64,000 nucleotides of DNA from Halomonas sp. (GCF_017983445.1 NZ_JAGOBJ010000012.1:20523-84522); one strand, 5' to 3'. Positions 28,094 to 37,606 are shown, numbered from the stretch's first letter. Notes: generated by a model from the letters alone, not told the origin. Translations and numbers: made by a program.

Positions 28094-28167
28094 ATCCTGT
28101 TTGAAATAATGTTTTAAGAAATATTGTTTCAAGAACTCTTGCTTTGAGAAATATTGCTTTAATACGC
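28094..28167. repeat. 14-15 bp tandem repeat, five copies, upstream of lolB
   Basis: Five consecutive degenerate units: ATCCTGTTTGAAATA, ATGTTTTAAGAAAT, ATTGTTTCAAGAACT, CTTGCTTTGAGAAAT and ATTGCTTTAATACGC, with consensus ATTGTTTYAAGAAAT. They occupy almost the whole space between the terminator and the lolB ribosome-binding site. Confidence 0.8.
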
Positions 28168-28207
28168 TTATTCACCACTTCCTCAACACATTGACATGGA
28201 GCCAGTT

Positions 28208-28846
28208 ATGTTGACCAGAATGCCTACTTTCAAACGCCTTACCGTTGCCGCACACGTTTCACGGCTATGGATTGCAAGCCTGACCCTACTGCTGCTCGCG
28301 GGCTGCGCCGCCCAAGCCCCCATGGAAGAAGGTGGCCGTCAGGCAGGTCAGTGGGAGCGCCAGCAGGCGGATGTAGAAGCCTTTGACACTTGGACACTGA
28401 TTGGTAAAGCGGGCCTTCGCACACCGCAAGAGAGCCAGAGCGCCAATTTGGACTGGAGCCAGCACCCGCACTATTTCCGCATGTTGATTAGCGGCCCCTT
28501 TGGCGGTGGACGCAGCGTGCTTGAAGGCCGTGAAGGTCGCTTCTCACTCACCACCGGTGAAGGCCGCTTTGAGGCAGAAACGCCCGAAGCCCTAATGGAA
28601 GAACAGCTCGGCTGGTCATTGCCGGTTAGCGCCATGCCCGACTGGGTACGCGGCCTGCCGGGTGATCACGCAAGCTATCAGCTGGAAACCGATGAGCTGG
28701 GCTACCCGCTTCATTTAGAGCAGGACGGCTGGGAAATCGACTACCGCGACTGGAACGAAGTTGAAGGACTGTGGCTACCGCGTCGCCTGATCATGAACTA
28801 TGACGATGTGCGCATTACCCTGGTGGTTAACGAGTGGCGTTCTTAG
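28208..28846 (+). CDS. lolB: Outer-membrane lipoprotein receptor LolB
   Basis: The ATG at 28208 is preferred over the in-frame ATG at 28196 because GGAG (28198-28201) lies seven bases before it and overlaps the upstream ATG. This gives 212 residues. The lipobox LLLLAGC has its acylated Cys at residue 33. The mature protein contains the LolB landmarks AFDTWTLIGKAGLRTP and SANLDWSQHPHYFRMLISGPFGGG. The middle part has PEALMEEQLGWSLPVSAMPDWVRGLPG, and the C-terminus has strands WEIDYRDWNEVEGLWLPRRL. It accepts lipoproteins from LolA and inserts them in the outer membrane. It is upstream of ispE, as in many gammaproteobacteria. Confidence 0.93.
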   Translation: MLTRMPTFKRLTVAAHVSRLWIASLTLLLLAGCAAQAPMEEGGRQAGQWERQQADVEAFDTWTLIGKAGLRTPQESQSANLDWSQHPHYFRMLISGPFGGGRSVLEGREGRFSLTTGEGRFEAETPEALMEEQLGWSLPVSAMPDWVRGLPGDHASYQLETDELGYPLHLEQDGWEIDYRDWNEVEGLWLPRRLIMNYDDVRITLVVNEWRS

Positions 28847-28862
28847 ACCTTCTATGCCTATC

Positions 28863-28894
28863 GCATTTAGCCCAAGTAGCGATTAGCCCAAGTC
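28863..28894. repeat. 16-bp tandem repeat, two copies, between lolB and ispE
   Basis: GCATTTAGCCCAAGTA and GCGATTAGCCCAAGTC sit back to back in the short gap 18 bp before the ispE start. Confidence 0.75.
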
Positions 28895-28911
28895 ACCGTG
28901 AGCGAGCTTGA

Positions 28912-29763
28912 ATGTCTGTTTCCTTAACACTGCCAGCCCCTGCGAAGCTTAACCGCATGCTGCATATCGTGGGCCGTCGTGATGACGGCTATCACGAGCT
29001 TCAAACGCTGTTTCAAATAATCGACGTATGCGATCAGCTTACGCTAACCCTGCGTGAAGATAGCGAGATTTCACTCATCACGCCGGTTCATGGCGTGGCT
29101 CATGAGGATAATTTAATCGTTCGCGCCGCCCGTCTGTTGCAACGTTCAAGCGGCACCTCCCATGGGGTAAATCTGGCGATTGAAAAGCAGCTTCCCATGG
29201 GGGGCGGGCTGGGCGGAGGAAGTTCTAACGCGGCAACCGTCCTGCTTGGTTTGAACAAACTGTGGCAGCTAGGGCTAACGCGAGAAGCACTAGCCAAGCT
29301 GGGGCTGCAGCTAGGCGCGGATGTCCCGGTATTCATTCATGGGCATAGCGCCTGGGCGGAGGGTATTGGGGAGAAGCTCACATCGGTCACTATCGACGCT
29401 CCCTGGTTTGTGATTATCCATCCGCAGGTTAGCGTCTCGACCCCCCTGATCTTCCAAGACCCGGAATTGACACGCGACAGCCGCCCCATTACTATGGCGC
29501 GCGCACTGCAGGGGGGAGTGCCTGAGTGGCGTAACGACTGTGAAGCTATTGTTCGAAAACGCTATCCGCCTATCGCGGAAGCGCTTGACTGGCTCGCACA
29601 GTATGCACCTAGTCGGCTGACCGGTACTGGCGCCTGTTTGTTCGCCGCTTTCGAGTCTGAAGAAGCAGCACAAGCAATCGCTGAATTGGCAGGTCAACGC
29701 TGGCCGACGTGGGTCGCACGCGGACTTAACACCTCTCCCCTACAAGATGCTCTGGGCTGCTGA
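28912..29763 (+). CDS. ispE: 4-diphosphocytidyl-2-C-methyl-D-erythritol kinase
   Basis: 283 residues, GHMP kinase family. PAPAKLNRMLHIVGRRDDGYHELQT is at the N-terminus, with the catalytic Asp/Lys region. The ATP-binding glycine loop is PMGGGLGGGSSNAATVLLG (about 97-115), and motif 3 is PSRLTGTGACLFAAF near the C-terminus. It is the fourth enzyme of the MEP isoprenoid pathway. The ispE start is preceded by GAGCTTGA only, so initiation may depend on coupling with lolB 65 bp upstream. The order lolB-ispE-tRNA-Gln-prs is conserved in Pseudomonas and relatives. Confidence 0.95.
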   Translation: MSVSLTLPAPAKLNRMLHIVGRRDDGYHELQTLFQIIDVCDQLTLTLREDSEISLITPVHGVAHEDNLIVRAARLLQRSSGTSHGVNLAIEKQLPMGGGLGGGSSNAATVLLGLNKLWQLGLTREALAKLGLQLGADVPVFIHGHSAWAEGIGEKLTSVTIDAPWFVIIHPQVSVSTPLIFQDPELTRDSRPITMARALQGGVPEWRNDCEAIVRKRYPPIAEALDWLAQYAPSRLTGTGACLFAAFESEEAAQAIAELAGQRWPTWVARGLNTSPLQDALGC

Positions 29764-29793
29764 AAGCGCCCGGTCATCGCATTAGGTTATTGC

Positions 29794-29868
29794 TGGGGTA
29801 TCGCCAAGTGGTAAGGCACCGGTTTTTGGTATCGGCATTCCCAGGTTCGAATCCTGGTACCCCAGCCA
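29794..29868 (+). tRNA. tRNA-Gln (anticodon TTG)
   Basis: 75 nt including an encoded CCA. The acceptor stem is TGGGGTA / TACCCCA with discriminator G. The anticodon stem is CCGGT / ATCGG with loop TTTTGGT, giving anticodon TTG, and the T arm is CCAGGTTCGAATCCTGG. The first acceptor base T is typical of tRNA-Gln. It lies between ispE and prs. Confidence 0.97.
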
Positions 29869-29959
29869 ACTTAGTCATTAGAAACCTAGTTGTCAGATAT
29901 GGCCTAAGTATGATCTGCGTTTTCTCCCCTGATCCCAAACACTGCAAAGGTGGCTGCGC

Positions 29960-30901
29960 GTGTCAAAATTGATGGTTTTCACCGGGAATGCCAATCCCGA
30001 ACTCGCTCAAAAGATTGCCGAGAGCTTAGACAGCCGCATGGGTAATGCCACGGTTGGTCAATTTAGCGACGGCGAAATCGCAGTCGAGATCAATGAGAAC
30101 GTGCGCGGTAAGGACGTGTTTATCCTCCAGTCCACCTGTGCACCGACGAATGACAACCTGATGGAGCTGATCCTGATGGTCGACGCGCTGCGTCGTGCCT
30201 CAGCGGCTCGCATCACGGCAGTGGTGCCGTACTTTGGCTATGCCCGCCAGGATCGTCGCGTTCGCTCCGCCCGCGTCCCCATTTCCGCTAAAGTGGTTGC
30301 GGACATGATGGTAAAAGCCGGCGTTGACCGCGTGATGACCATGGACCTGCATGCCGATCAAATCCAGGGCTTCTTCGACGTACCGGTAGACAACGTCTAC
30401 GGCTCACCGATTCTTCTGGATGATATCGAACGTCAAAACTATGCTGACCTGGTCGTGGTATCCCCCGACGTAGGCGGCGTAGTACGTGCTCGCGCCATCG
30501 CCAAGCAGCTTAATGCTGATCTTGCGATCATCGACAAGCGTCGACCCCAGGCCAACCAGGCCCAGGTAATGCATATCATCGGTGAAATCGAAGGCCGCAC
30601 CTGCGTCGTTGTCGACGATATGATCGACACCGCCGGCACGCTTTGCAAAGCCGGTGAAGCACTTAAAGATCATGGCGCTGCACGCGTTGTGGCCTATGCT
30701 ACACACCCGATCTTGTCCGGCCCAGCCGTTGACAACATCACCAACTCTGTACTGGACGAAGTTGTCGTGACCGACACTATTCCGCTTGCCGACCATGCGC
30801 GTCGTAGTGGAAAAATTCGCCAGTTGAGCGTTGCCGGCCTGATTGCGGAAGCTATCCGCCGGGTCAGCAATGAAGAATCTGTCAGCGCGATGTTCCACTA
30901 A
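29960..30901 (+). CDS. prs: Ribose-phosphate pyrophosphokinase
   Basis: 313 residues starting with GTG at 29960, preceded by AAAGGTGG. The ATP-site motif is [19 protein letters not shown], and the catalytic flexible-loop region is [18 protein letters not shown]. The PRPP signature loop is [19 protein letters not shown]. It makes PRPP from ribose-5-phosphate and ATP for nucleotide, His and Trp synthesis. The length matches class I bacterial enzymes. It precedes rplY, as in Pseudomonas. Confidence 0.97.
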   Translation: MSKLMVFTGNANPELAQKIAESLDSRMGNATVGQFSDGEIAVEINENVRGKDVFILQSTCAPTNDNLMELILMVDALRRASAARITAVVPYFGYARQDRRVRSARVPISAKVVADMMVKAGVDRVMTMDLHADQIQGFFDVPVDNVYGSPILLDDIERQNYADLVVVSPDVGGVVRARAIAKQLNADLAIIDKRRPQANQAQVMHIIGEIEGRTCVVVDDMIDTAGTLCKAGEALKDHGAARVVAYATHPILSGPAVDNITNSVLDEVVVTDTIPLADHARRSGKIRQLSVAGLIAEAIRRVSNEESVSAMFH

Positions 30902-30916
30902 ACGCCTGACGATATA

Positions 30917-30931
30917 GCCCCCTTCTGGGGC
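30917..30931 (+). terminator. Small GC hairpin between prs and rplY
   Basis: GCCCC / GGGGC with a five-base loop 15 bp after the prs stop, no long T tract. Possibly a weak attenuator or RNA-processing signal that separates expression of prs from the ribosomal protein gene. Confidence 0.4.
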
Positions 30932-30997
30932 CTTGGGAACGTCGTCGTCTGGTCGCGGTCGGCGGCGTTTCCTTACTTAAACCAAGAGGCAAATTAC

Positions 30998-31633
30998 ATG
31001 TCTGATTTTATCCTGAAAGCCAGCGTTCGTAACGACCTGGGGAAAGGTGCGAGCCGCCGCCTGCGTCGTGCGAACCAACAAGTACCGGCCGTTATTTACG
31101 GCGGTGAAAAAGGCGCGCAATCAATCTCTGTAGAAAAGACTGCTTTCTACAAGGCGATTGAAGACGAAGCCTTCTTCTCCTCAGTAATCAAGCTGGTTAT
31201 TGATGGTAAAGAAGAGCAGGTAGTGGTACGTGATCTTCAGCGTCACCCCTACAAGCCGCTTCTGACTCACGCTGACTTCCTGCGTGTTGATGCCACTCAT
31301 GAAATCACCATGAACGTACCGCTTCACGTGACTGGCGAAGAAAAATGTGTGGGCATCAAAGACCAGGGCGGCGAACTGCACGTACTGGCCAACGAAGTTG
31401 CCATCAGCTGCTTGCCAAAAGACCTGCCTGACTACCTGGAAGTTGATATTTCAGCGGTTGAGCTGGGCACGACACTGCACCTGTCCGACCTGACCCTGCC
31501 GAAAGGCGTCACCTCCGTTGACTTATCGCACGGCAAAGAGCACGACAACGCCGTTCTGAGCATCACTAAAGTAAAAGTACGTAGTGAAGAAGAAGACGAA
31601 GGTGAAGGCGAAGAAGGTACCAGCGCTGAATAA
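30998..31633 (+). CDS. rplY: 50S ribosomal protein L25, long (CTC) form
   Basis: 211 residues: an N-terminal 5S rRNA-binding L25 domain (about 1-92) plus a C-terminal TL5/CTC beta domain and a very acidic tail ([16 protein letters not shown]). This is the long form found in Pseudomonas and Thermus (TL5), unlike the 94-residue E. coli L25. [12 protein letters not shown]-type basic motifs at the N-terminus contact 5S rRNA. AGAGG precedes the ATG. A strong terminator follows. Confidence 0.95.
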   Translation: MSDFILKASVRNDLGKGASRRLRRANQQVPAVIYGGEKGAQSISVEKTAFYKAIEDEAFFSSVIKLVIDGKEEQVVVRDLQRHPYKPLLTHADFLRVDATHEITMNVPLHVTGEEKCVGIKDQGGELHVLANEVAISCLPKDLPDYLEVDISAVELGTTLHLSDLTLPKGVTSVDLSHGKEHDNAVLSITKVKVRSEEEDEGEGEEGTSAE

Positions 31634-31713
31634 GCCTGATATCAGTACGCAAAGCCATAACGGCTAACACGTACTTGGCTTGGGCCATGCCTGCATGGCC
31701 CAAGAATGATAAG

Positions 31714-31742
31714 ATCAAGCGCTTCGGCGCTTGATTTTTTTT
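31714..31742 (+). terminator. Intrinsic terminator after rplY
   Basis: Nine-base-pair stem ATCAAGCGC / GCGCTTGAT closed by a TTCG tetraloop and followed by eight T. A second hairpin (CTTGGGCCATGC / GCATGGCCCAAG) lies just upstream. Confidence 0.93.
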
Positions 31743-31817
31743 GCGGTTTGCCTTCCTGGCAACCGCCCTTCAAGCCACTTTTGATGCAACGCCAAAAATT
31801 CTACCGAAAACTTTTTA

Positions 31818-31862
31818 GAGGTAGGTAATTTGGAGGTAGGTAATTTGGAGGCAGCTAAATGA
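31818..31862. repeat. 15-bp tandem repeat, three copies, carrying the pth ribosome-binding site and start
   Basis: GAGGTAGGTAATTTG occurs twice without mismatch (31818-31832, 31833-31847). It is followed by GAGGCAGCTAAATGA (31848-31862), which contains the Shine-Dalgarno GGAGG and the ATG of pth. The ribosome-binding site is therefore present three times in register. Confidence 0.85.
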
Positions 31863-32440
31863 GCCAGGTAACGGCCCTGATAGGTCTAGGCAATCCCGGC
31901 GCCGAATATGACGCCACCCGACATAATGCGGGCTTTTGGCTGGTTGACGCCATTGCGCGCAGCGCCCATACCGAACTACGCCCGGAAAAGAAGTTCCTTG
32001 GCCTTTATGTCAAGGCACGCATTGGCGACCATGAGCTTCATCTGCTCAACCCGACTACCTTTATGAACCGCAGCGGTGCAGCGGTAGCAGCACTTACCCA
32101 GTTTTTTAAACTTGCCCCTGAAAATCTGCTGGTCGCTCACGATGAGCTCGACCTCCCACCGGGGCAAGGACGCTATAAAACAGGCGGAGGCCACGGCGGC
32201 CACAACGGCTTGCGCGATATCATCAGCGCGCTGGGCGATCAAAAGCAGTTTCATCGCATCCGTATTGGCATCGGCCACCCCGGTGAGGCGCGCCAGGTTA
32301 CCAACTATGTACTTGGCCGCCCCGGCAAAGCCGAACAGGAAGCGATTGACCGCACTCTTGACGAGTGCCAGGCAACGCTCCCTCTTGTCTTGGAAGGCGA
32401 ATGGGCGAAAGCCATGAACCGCCTGCATAGCGTAAAATAG
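31859..32440 (+). CDS. pth: Peptidyl-tRNA hydrolase
   Basis: 193 residues. GLGNPGAEYDATRHNAGFWLVD (about 9-30) contains the catalytic His and the conserved Asn. NPTTFMNRSG, the catalytic Asp in VAHDELDLPPG, and the GGGHGGHNGLRDI tRNA-binding loop are all present. It recycles peptidyl-tRNAs dropped from ribosomes and is essential in most bacteria. It stands between the L25 gene and ychF, the conserved order. Its translation start is embedded in a triplicated 15-bp repeat. Confidence 0.96.
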   Translation: MSQVTALIGLGNPGAEYDATRHNAGFWLVDAIARSAHTELRPEKKFLGLYVKARIGDHELHLLNPTTFMNRSGAAVAALTQFFKLAPENLLVAHDELDLPPGQGRYKTGGGHGGHNGLRDIISALGDQKQFHRIRIGIGHPGEARQVTNYVLGRPGKAEQEAIDRTLDECQATLPLVLEGEWAKAMNRLHSVK

Positions 32441-32522
32441 TTAACACTGATCTTTTTTCACTTTAGGCAGGCGCTGGATAAGGCATTTAGGCGGCGTTTG
32501 CTTAGCGGCTAGGAATGAATTT

Positions 32523-33614
32523 ATGGGCTTTAACTGCGGTATCGTCGGCCTACCCAACGTAGGCAAATCCACGCTTTTCAATGCGCTGACCAAATCAGGC
32601 ATTGATGCCGAAAACTTCCCTTTCTGCACCATCGAGCCCAACGTGGGCATCGTTCCCATGCCTGACCCACGCCTGGACAAGCTATCTGCCATTGTAAAAC
32701 CCCAGAAAATCCTGCCTACGACCATGGAATTCGTGGATATCGCAGGCCTGGTGGCGGGTGCTTCCAAAGGCGAAGGGCTGGGCAACAAGTTCCTGGCCAA
32801 TATCCGCGAAACCCAGGCGATTGCCCACGTGGTGCGCTGCTTTGATAACGACAACGTTATTCACGTAGCCAACCAGGTTGATCCGCGTGCGGATATCGAA
32901 ACGATCAATCTTGAGCTTGCACTTGCCGATCTGGATACTGTTGAGAAAGCCAGCCAGCGCTTGTTACGCTCAGTGAAAGGCGGCGATAAAGATGCCATCG
33001 CCACCAAAACCATTCTGGATAAAATCGAGCCACACCTGGCTGAAGGCATGCCGCTTAGAAGCTTTGGTCTGGATGAAGACGAAAAGCGTCAGGTAAAAAG
33101 CTTTGGCTTCTTGACCTTGAAGCCGACCATGTACATCGCCAACGTCAATGAAGACGGCTTTGAAAACAATCCTTACCTTGAGATTGTCAGAGAGATCGCC
33201 GCTGAAGAAGGTGCCGTCGTGGTGCCGGTCTGCAATCAGCTGGAAGCTGAAATTGCCGAGCTTGAAGACGAAGAACGCGCCATGTTCCTGGGTGAAATGG
33301 GCATGGATGAACCCGGCCTGGATCGCGTGATTCGCGCAGGTTATGCCCTGCTTGGCCTACAGACCTACTTCACCGCCGGCGTCAAGGAAGTCCGCGCCTG
33401 GACTGTCAAGCAAGGCGCGACAGCCCCCGAAGCTGCGGGTGCCATTCACACCGATTTCCAGAAAGGCTTTATTCGTGCAGAAGTCATCGCCTATGACGAT
33501 TTTGTTTCACTAGGCGGTGAGCAAGGCGCGAAAGATGCAGGCAAATGGCGCCTGGAAGGCAAAGAGTACATCGTCAAAGACGGCGACGTAGTGCATTTCC
33601 GGTTCAACGTGTAA
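32523..33614 (+). CDS. ychF: Redox-regulated P-loop ATPase YchF/OLA1
   Basis: 363 residues. The P loop is [14 protein letters not shown] and switch regions include [22 protein letters not shown]. In place of the NKxD of GTPases the YchF-type NxxE is seen (ANVNED), explaining the ATP preference known for the family. The helical insertion is followed by a C-terminal TGS domain ([25 protein letters not shown]). It binds ribosomes and is involved in stress responses in other bacteria. 82 bp after pth. Confidence 0.96.
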   Translation: MGFNCGIVGLPNVGKSTLFNALTKSGIDAENFPFCTIEPNVGIVPMPDPRLDKLSAIVKPQKILPTTMEFVDIAGLVAGASKGEGLGNKFLANIRETQAIAHVVRCFDNDNVIHVANQVDPRADIETINLELALADLDTVEKASQRLLRSVKGGDKDAIATKTILDKIEPHLAEGMPLRSFGLDEDEKRQVKSFGFLTLKPTMYIANVNEDGFENNPYLEIVREIAAEEGAVVVPVCNQLEAEIAELEDEERAMFLGEMGMDEPGLDRVIRAGYALLGLQTYFTAGVKEVRAWTVKQGATAPEAAGAIHTDFQKGFIRAEVIAYDDFVSLGGEQGAKDAGKWRLEGKEYIVKDGDVVHFRFNV

Positions 33615-33634
33615 GCGCTTCCAACAATAAGTGC

Positions 33635-33663
33635 TTGACGGACAATGGCTCACTGAGTAACAT
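33635..33663 (+). promoter_or_regulatory. Sigma-70 promoter of the tRNA-Met gene
   Basis: TTGACG (33635-33640), 17-bp spacer, TAACAT (33658-33663), then a C-rich discriminator ACGCCCCCG before the tRNA at 33679. GC-rich discriminators are the hallmark of ppGpp-controlled stable-RNA promoters. Confidence 0.75.
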
Positions 33664-33678
33664 ACGCCCCCGTTGAAA

Positions 33679-33755
33679 GGCTACGTAGCTCAGCTGGTTA
33701 GAGCACATCACTCATAATGATGGGGTCCCCTGTTCAAATCAGGGCGTAGCCACCA
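33679..33755 (+). tRNA. tRNA-Met, elongator (anticodon CAT)
   Basis: 77 nt with encoded CCA. Acceptor stem GGCTACG / CGTAGCC, anticodon loop CTCATAA with anticodon CAT, T arm CCCTGTTCAAATCAGGG. The paired first acceptor base and sequence match elongator tRNA-Met (E. coli metT), not initiator tRNA, which has an unpaired first base and GGG/CCC in the anticodon stem. A tRNA-Ile2 with modified CAT is less likely given the close match. Confidence 0.95.
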
Positions 33756-33780
33756 ACACCGATTTAAGCTAGCAATAGCT

Positions 33781-33813
33781 AAAAGCCCGCTGACTCGTCA
33801 GCGGGCTTTTTTT
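33781..33813. terminator. Bidirectional terminator between tRNA-Met and the M18 peptidase gene
   Basis: AAAAGCCCGCTGAC / GTCAGCGGGCTTTT with a minimal loop, T7 on the plus strand and A4 before it. It serves both converging transcripts. Confidence 0.9.
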
Positions 33814-33843
33814 ATGTTCAGCGATGAACCTAATTGCCAGACA

Positions 33844-35148
33844 TCAGCCCAACGTTGGCCGATTTAAAAACACCGTAAGCGCCCGGGTAAGATATTCCAC
33901 ATCGCGTGTACCGGCCGTCTCACGGATGGAGTGCATCGCCCACTGCGGCACGCCGATATCCAACGTAGGCACGCCCACTTCAGTGGCGGTAATCGGGCCA
34001 ATGGTGCTGCCACAGCCCATATCGGCACGCGTCACGAACGACTGAACCGGCACATCCGCCTCACGGCACACATCGCGAAATAGCGCACCCGTCACGCTAT
34101 TGGTGGCATAACGCTGACTGGCATTTACCTTGATAACCGGGCCGCCATTCAGTGCCGGGCCGTGGCGCTCGTCGTGCTTATCTTTAAAGTTGGGATGCAG
34201 GCCGTGGGCGTTATCACAGGAGATCATCAGCGACGACTGAATCAACTGAATCAGCGACTCCTCGGTTTTGCCACCGACCTGCCCATTGATGCGCTTGAGC
34301 ACGTCACCCAAGAAAGGCCCCTGCGCACCACAAGCGCTAGCACTACCCACCTCTTCGTGGTCATTGGCCACTAACAGCGCACCTTGACTGCCGTCGCTTT
34401 CAAGCAGAGCTTCCAGGCCCATAAAGCACGAAAGCAGATTATCCAGGCGTGCGCTGGCAATCAGCTCTTGCTTGACCCCGACAAGCGAAGGGGGCTGCAC
34501 GTCATAAAAACCCAGCTCGAAATCCACTACTTCGACCGCGCGCATGCCGTGCTGCTCTTCAAGCCATACGGCCAGCAGATCTGAAAGCTTGGCACTATCG
34601 CTTTGCAGCAATACTGGCGCCATCTGCGTTTGCGGGTTAATCGCCCGGCCCGTATTCACCTCACGGTCCATATGGATCGCCAAACTCGGCACCATGGCGA
34701 CCGGGCGGTCAACATTGAGCAGCAGGCTTTCCAGTTGGCCGTCGGCATGACGCACGTGCACCCGCCCGGCTAAGCCTAAATCGCGGTCAAACCAGGGTGC
34801 CAGCAATACCCCGCCATACACCTGCACACCCAGCTGTAACCAGCCAGCGGAATGCTGTGTCGCGTTAGGCTTTAAGCGCAGACTTGGGCTATCGGTATGC
34901 GCGCCCAGCATGCGCAGGCTTTTAAGCGTATCGCTGGGCAATTGAAAGGCTATAATCGAGGAATCATTGCGCGTAACGTAGTAGCGCTTCCCAGGCGTAA
35001 GCTGCCAGTTAGCCGTTTCCTTCAGGCGCTGAAAACCCGCTTTCTCTAAACGCTCGGCCATTGTCTTCGTAGCATGCCACGGCGTAGGCGACTGGCGCAG
35101 AAAATCACATAACCGCATTAAACGATCGGCGTTGAAGGCTTCGGACAT
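33844..35148 (-). CDS. apeB: M18 family aminopeptidase (aspartyl-aminopeptidase type)
   Basis: 434 residues from the ATG at 35148; an ATG four codons upstream overlaps the GAGGA ribosome-binding site and is rejected. Metal ligands and motifs of M18 are visible: GAHTDSPSLRLKP with the first His/Asp, the catalytic Glu pair in NDHEEVGSASACGAQGP, SCDNAHGLHPN, and the last His-containing region near MGCGSTIGPITATEVGVP. These enzymes are large homododecameric, two-metal cytosolic aminopeptidases that remove N-terminal acidic residues. Symbol by family (apeB); not in an operon. Confidence 0.9.
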   Translation of the reverse strand: MSEAFNADRLMRLCDFLRQSPTPWHATKTMAERLEKAGFQRLKETANWQLTPGKRYYVTRNDSSIIAFQLPSDTLKSLRMLGAHTDSPSLRLKPNATQHSAGWLQLGVQVYGGVLLAPWFDRDLGLAGRVHVRHADGQLESLLLNVDRPVAMVPSLAIHMDREVNTGRAINPQTQMAPVLLQSDSAKLSDLLAVWLEEQHGMRAVEVVDFELGFYDVQPPSLVGVKQELIASARLDNLLSCFMGLEALLESDGSQGALLVANDHEEVGSASACGAQGPFLGDVLKRINGQVGGKTEESLIQLIQSSLMISCDNAHGLHPNFKDKHDERHGPALNGGPVIKVNASQRYATNSVTGALFRDVCREADVPVQSFVTRADMGCGSTIGPITATEVGVPTLDIGVPQWAMHSIRETAGTRDVEYLTRALTVFLNRPTLG

Positions 35149-35286
35149 GGAAATCCTCATAACAGTAATGATTGAGTCTCATAGAGCAGACGACCTGCTA
35201 CAATGCTCCCCTGACCTACGCAACTCATAGGTCACCTGCGGGTCTAGGGAAGAATGAGTGTACACAAATCCGGGAGAGCTTGACTG

Positions 35287-37377
35287 ATGAGCTTGTTTGC
35301 AACGCTTTCGCGCTCGGTCGTCCTTGCCGTCATGCTGGTTGTTACCAGCCAGGCTGCGATGGCACAAATTGCGCCGACCGACGAACAACGCCAAGCGGCA
35401 GAAGAAATTGCGGACGCACTCCGCTACGGCCACTACGCGAATATTACGTTTGATGAGCAGTGGTCACAGGAAGCCTTTCAACGCTACCTGGACTTTCTTG
35501 ATGGCCAGCGGGCTTATCTACTAAGCCGTGATATTGAACCCTACCGTCATTTAGAAAACACCATGGCCGAGGCGCTGTTTAGCGGTGACCTGGACGACGC
35601 TTTCAAGCTTTACGATCAGCTCAGCGAGCGCCATATAGCGCGCACCGAGTGGCTGCTGGCACGTCTTGACGAAGGGTTGTCGTTTGATTTCGATAGCGAT
35701 GAGCGCCTTGAAATCGACCGTGAAGACGCTGCCTGGGCGACCCGCGAAAGCGAGCTGGACGAAGTGTGGCGCAAGCGTCTGAAAAATGATGCGTTAACGC
35801 TAGCACTTACTGATCAAGACGAAGAGCAAATAGTAGACAACCTGCGCCAACGCTATGAAGGCCAGCTGTCCCGCCTGAAACAAACAGAATCCGAAGATGT
35901 ATTTGGCCTGTTAATGGCTGCCGTCACCAGCACCATTGATCCGCATACTGGCTATCTGTCCCCCCGCCAGAGCGAATCCTTTGACATCCAGATGAGCCTG
36001 TCGCTTGAAGGCATCGGCGCACTGTTACAGGCGGATGGTGAATACGTCAAAGTGGCAAGCCTGGTAACTGGTGGCCCCGCCGATCGCGCTGACGTACTGG
36101 AGCCTGCCGACCGCATTATCGCCGTTGGTCAGGAAGATGGCGAAATGGTCAATGTGGTGGGCATGCGCCTGGATAACGTGGTCGACCTGATTCGCGGCCC
36201 CAAAGGCTCGGTGGTGCGTCTGGACATTGTCCCCGCTCAGGCTGTTGACATGACCCGCTCGCATATCGTCGAAATTACCCGCGATACGGTAAGCCTTGAA
36301 GACCAGGCTGCCCACGGCGAAGTAATCGATGTTGAGCGTGATGGCGAACCTCACCCGGTCGGGGTAATCAACATCCCTACTTTCTACGTTGATTTCGATG
36401 CATGGCAGGCAGGTGAAGAAGAGTACCGCAGCACCACGCGCGACGTAGCCCGTGAAATCGAGCGCCTGAAGGAAGAAGGCGTTGAAGGTATCGTGCTGGA
36501 CCTGCGCAATAACGGCGGCGGCGCCCTACAGGAAGCCAACTCGCTTATTGGCCTGTTTATTGACCGCGGCCCCACCGTCCAGGTGCGCGATGCCCAAGGC
36601 CGTATTCAGCTTTATGGCGATACGGATGCAGGCACCACTTACGATGGCCCGCTGACCGTTCTGGTGAACCGCCTCTCTGCCTCTGCCTCGGAAATATTCG
36701 CGGGCGCCATTCAGGATTACGGCCGTGGCCTGGTGGTTGGCTCCTCAACCTTTGGCAAAGGTACCGTTCAAACCTTGAATGACCTAAGCCATGGGCAAAT
36801 AAAGCTGACCCGCGCCAAGTTTTATCGCATTTCCGGCGAGAGTACGCAAAATCGCGGGGTTGATCCAGACATCAGCTTCCCAAGCCTGATCGACCCGGAG
36901 CGCATTGGTGAAAGCAGCCTGGATAACGCTTTGGGCTGGGATACGGTTCAAAATGTCCAGTACCGTCGTTATGGCACTCCGGAAATCTTTATTGATGCAC
37001 TGGCGGCCGAGCATACGGCACGCGCCAAAACGAACCCCAACTTCCGTTACCTTGAAAGTCAGTCTGCGCTGGCTCGTCAGCTGCGCGAACAGCACACGAC
37101 AGTCAGCCTGAACCGCGAGCAGCGCCAGCGCGAGCTTGAGGCCCAGGAAGCCGAGCAGCTTTCGCTTGAAAACCAGCGCCGTCGGGCCCTGAAGCTTCCC
37201 GAGCTTGACGAGTGGATGGACGCACGCATTGACAGCGGTGAGCCCGAGGAAGGCACCGAGACGGACGAGAACGAAGATGAAGACATGCCGGTTGATCGCG
37301 CACCGGTATTAGAAGCAGCAGAAATTCTGCTCGACTACGCCCATATGCAGAAAACCCAGCGGATGGCCGCGCGCTAA
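35287..37377 (+). CDS. prc: Tail-specific (C-terminal processing) protease Prc
   Basis: 696 residues. The signal peptide is about 1-26 (ending AAMA). A long helical N-terminal domain leads to a PDZ domain (about 240-325, LEGIGALLQADGEYVKVASLVTGGPADRADVL) and the S41 catalytic core. The catalytic dyad is Ser466 in SASASEIFAGA and Lys491 in TFGKGTVQT, 25 residues apart as in E. coli Prc. A C-terminal DUF3340-like region is rich in Glu/Arg. In E. coli it degrades MepS with the adaptor NlpI and trims FtsI in the periplasm. Monocistronic, with a terminator 21 bp after the stop. Confidence 0.95.
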   Translation: MSLFATLSRSVVLAVMLVVTSQAAMAQIAPTDEQRQAAEEIADALRYGHYANITFDEQWSQEAFQRYLDFLDGQRAYLLSRDIEPYRHLENTMAEALFSGDLDDAFKLYDQLSERHIARTEWLLARLDEGLSFDFDSDERLEIDREDAAWATRESELDEVWRKRLKNDALTLALTDQDEEQIVDNLRQRYEGQLSRLKQTESEDVFGLLMAAVTSTIDPHTGYLSPRQSESFDIQMSLSLEGIGALLQADGEYVKVASLVTGGPADRADVLEPADRIIAVGQEDGEMVNVVGMRLDNVVDLIRGPKGSVVRLDIVPAQAVDMTRSHIVEITRDTVSLEDQAAHGEVIDVERDGEPHPVGVINIPTFYVDFDAWQAGEEEYRSTTRDVAREIERLKEEGVEGIVLDLRNNGGGALQEANSLIGLFIDRGPTVQVRDAQGRIQLYGDTDAGTTYDGPLTVLVNRLSASASEIFAGAIQDYGRGLVVGSSTFGKGTVQTLNDLSHGQIKLTRAKFYRISGESTQNRGVDPDISFPSLIDPERIGESSLDNALGWDTVQNVQYRRYGTPEIFIDALAAEHTARAKTNPNFRYLESQSALARQLREQHTTVSLNREQRQRELEAQEAEQLSLENQRRRALKLPELDEWMDARIDSGEPEEGTETDENEDEDMPVDRAPVLEAAEILLDYAHMQKTQRMAAR

Positions 37378-37397
37378 GCGCCAAGCCTCTGCCCTGC

Positions 37398-37426
37398 AAC
37401 GCCGGCCTGAAGGTCGGCGTTTTTTT
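37398..37426 (+). terminator. Intrinsic terminator after prc
   Basis: AACGCCGGCC / GGTCGGCGTT stem with a short loop and T7 tail. Confidence 0.9.
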
Positions 37427-37502
37427 ATAACGCAGCATTTTTCCAATTACCAGACACGCAAAATTACCCAAAATGCAGCTAGGCAGCGGGCGTTAAGGCA
37501 AT

Positions 37503-37542
37503 AACTGAGAGATGTAAATAAGAACTGAGAGATTTAAATAAG
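37503..37542. repeat. 20-bp tandem repeat, two copies
   Basis: AACTGAGAGATGTAAATAAG and AACTGAGAGATTTAAATAAG are adjacent and differ at one base. They lie between the prc terminator and the first tRNA-Asn copy. Confidence 0.8.
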
Positions 37543-37606
37543 GCAGGCACATCATTCCAGAATCGCACATGAAGAAATGCACAAAACATCTAGAAAGATA
37601 AGAAGA

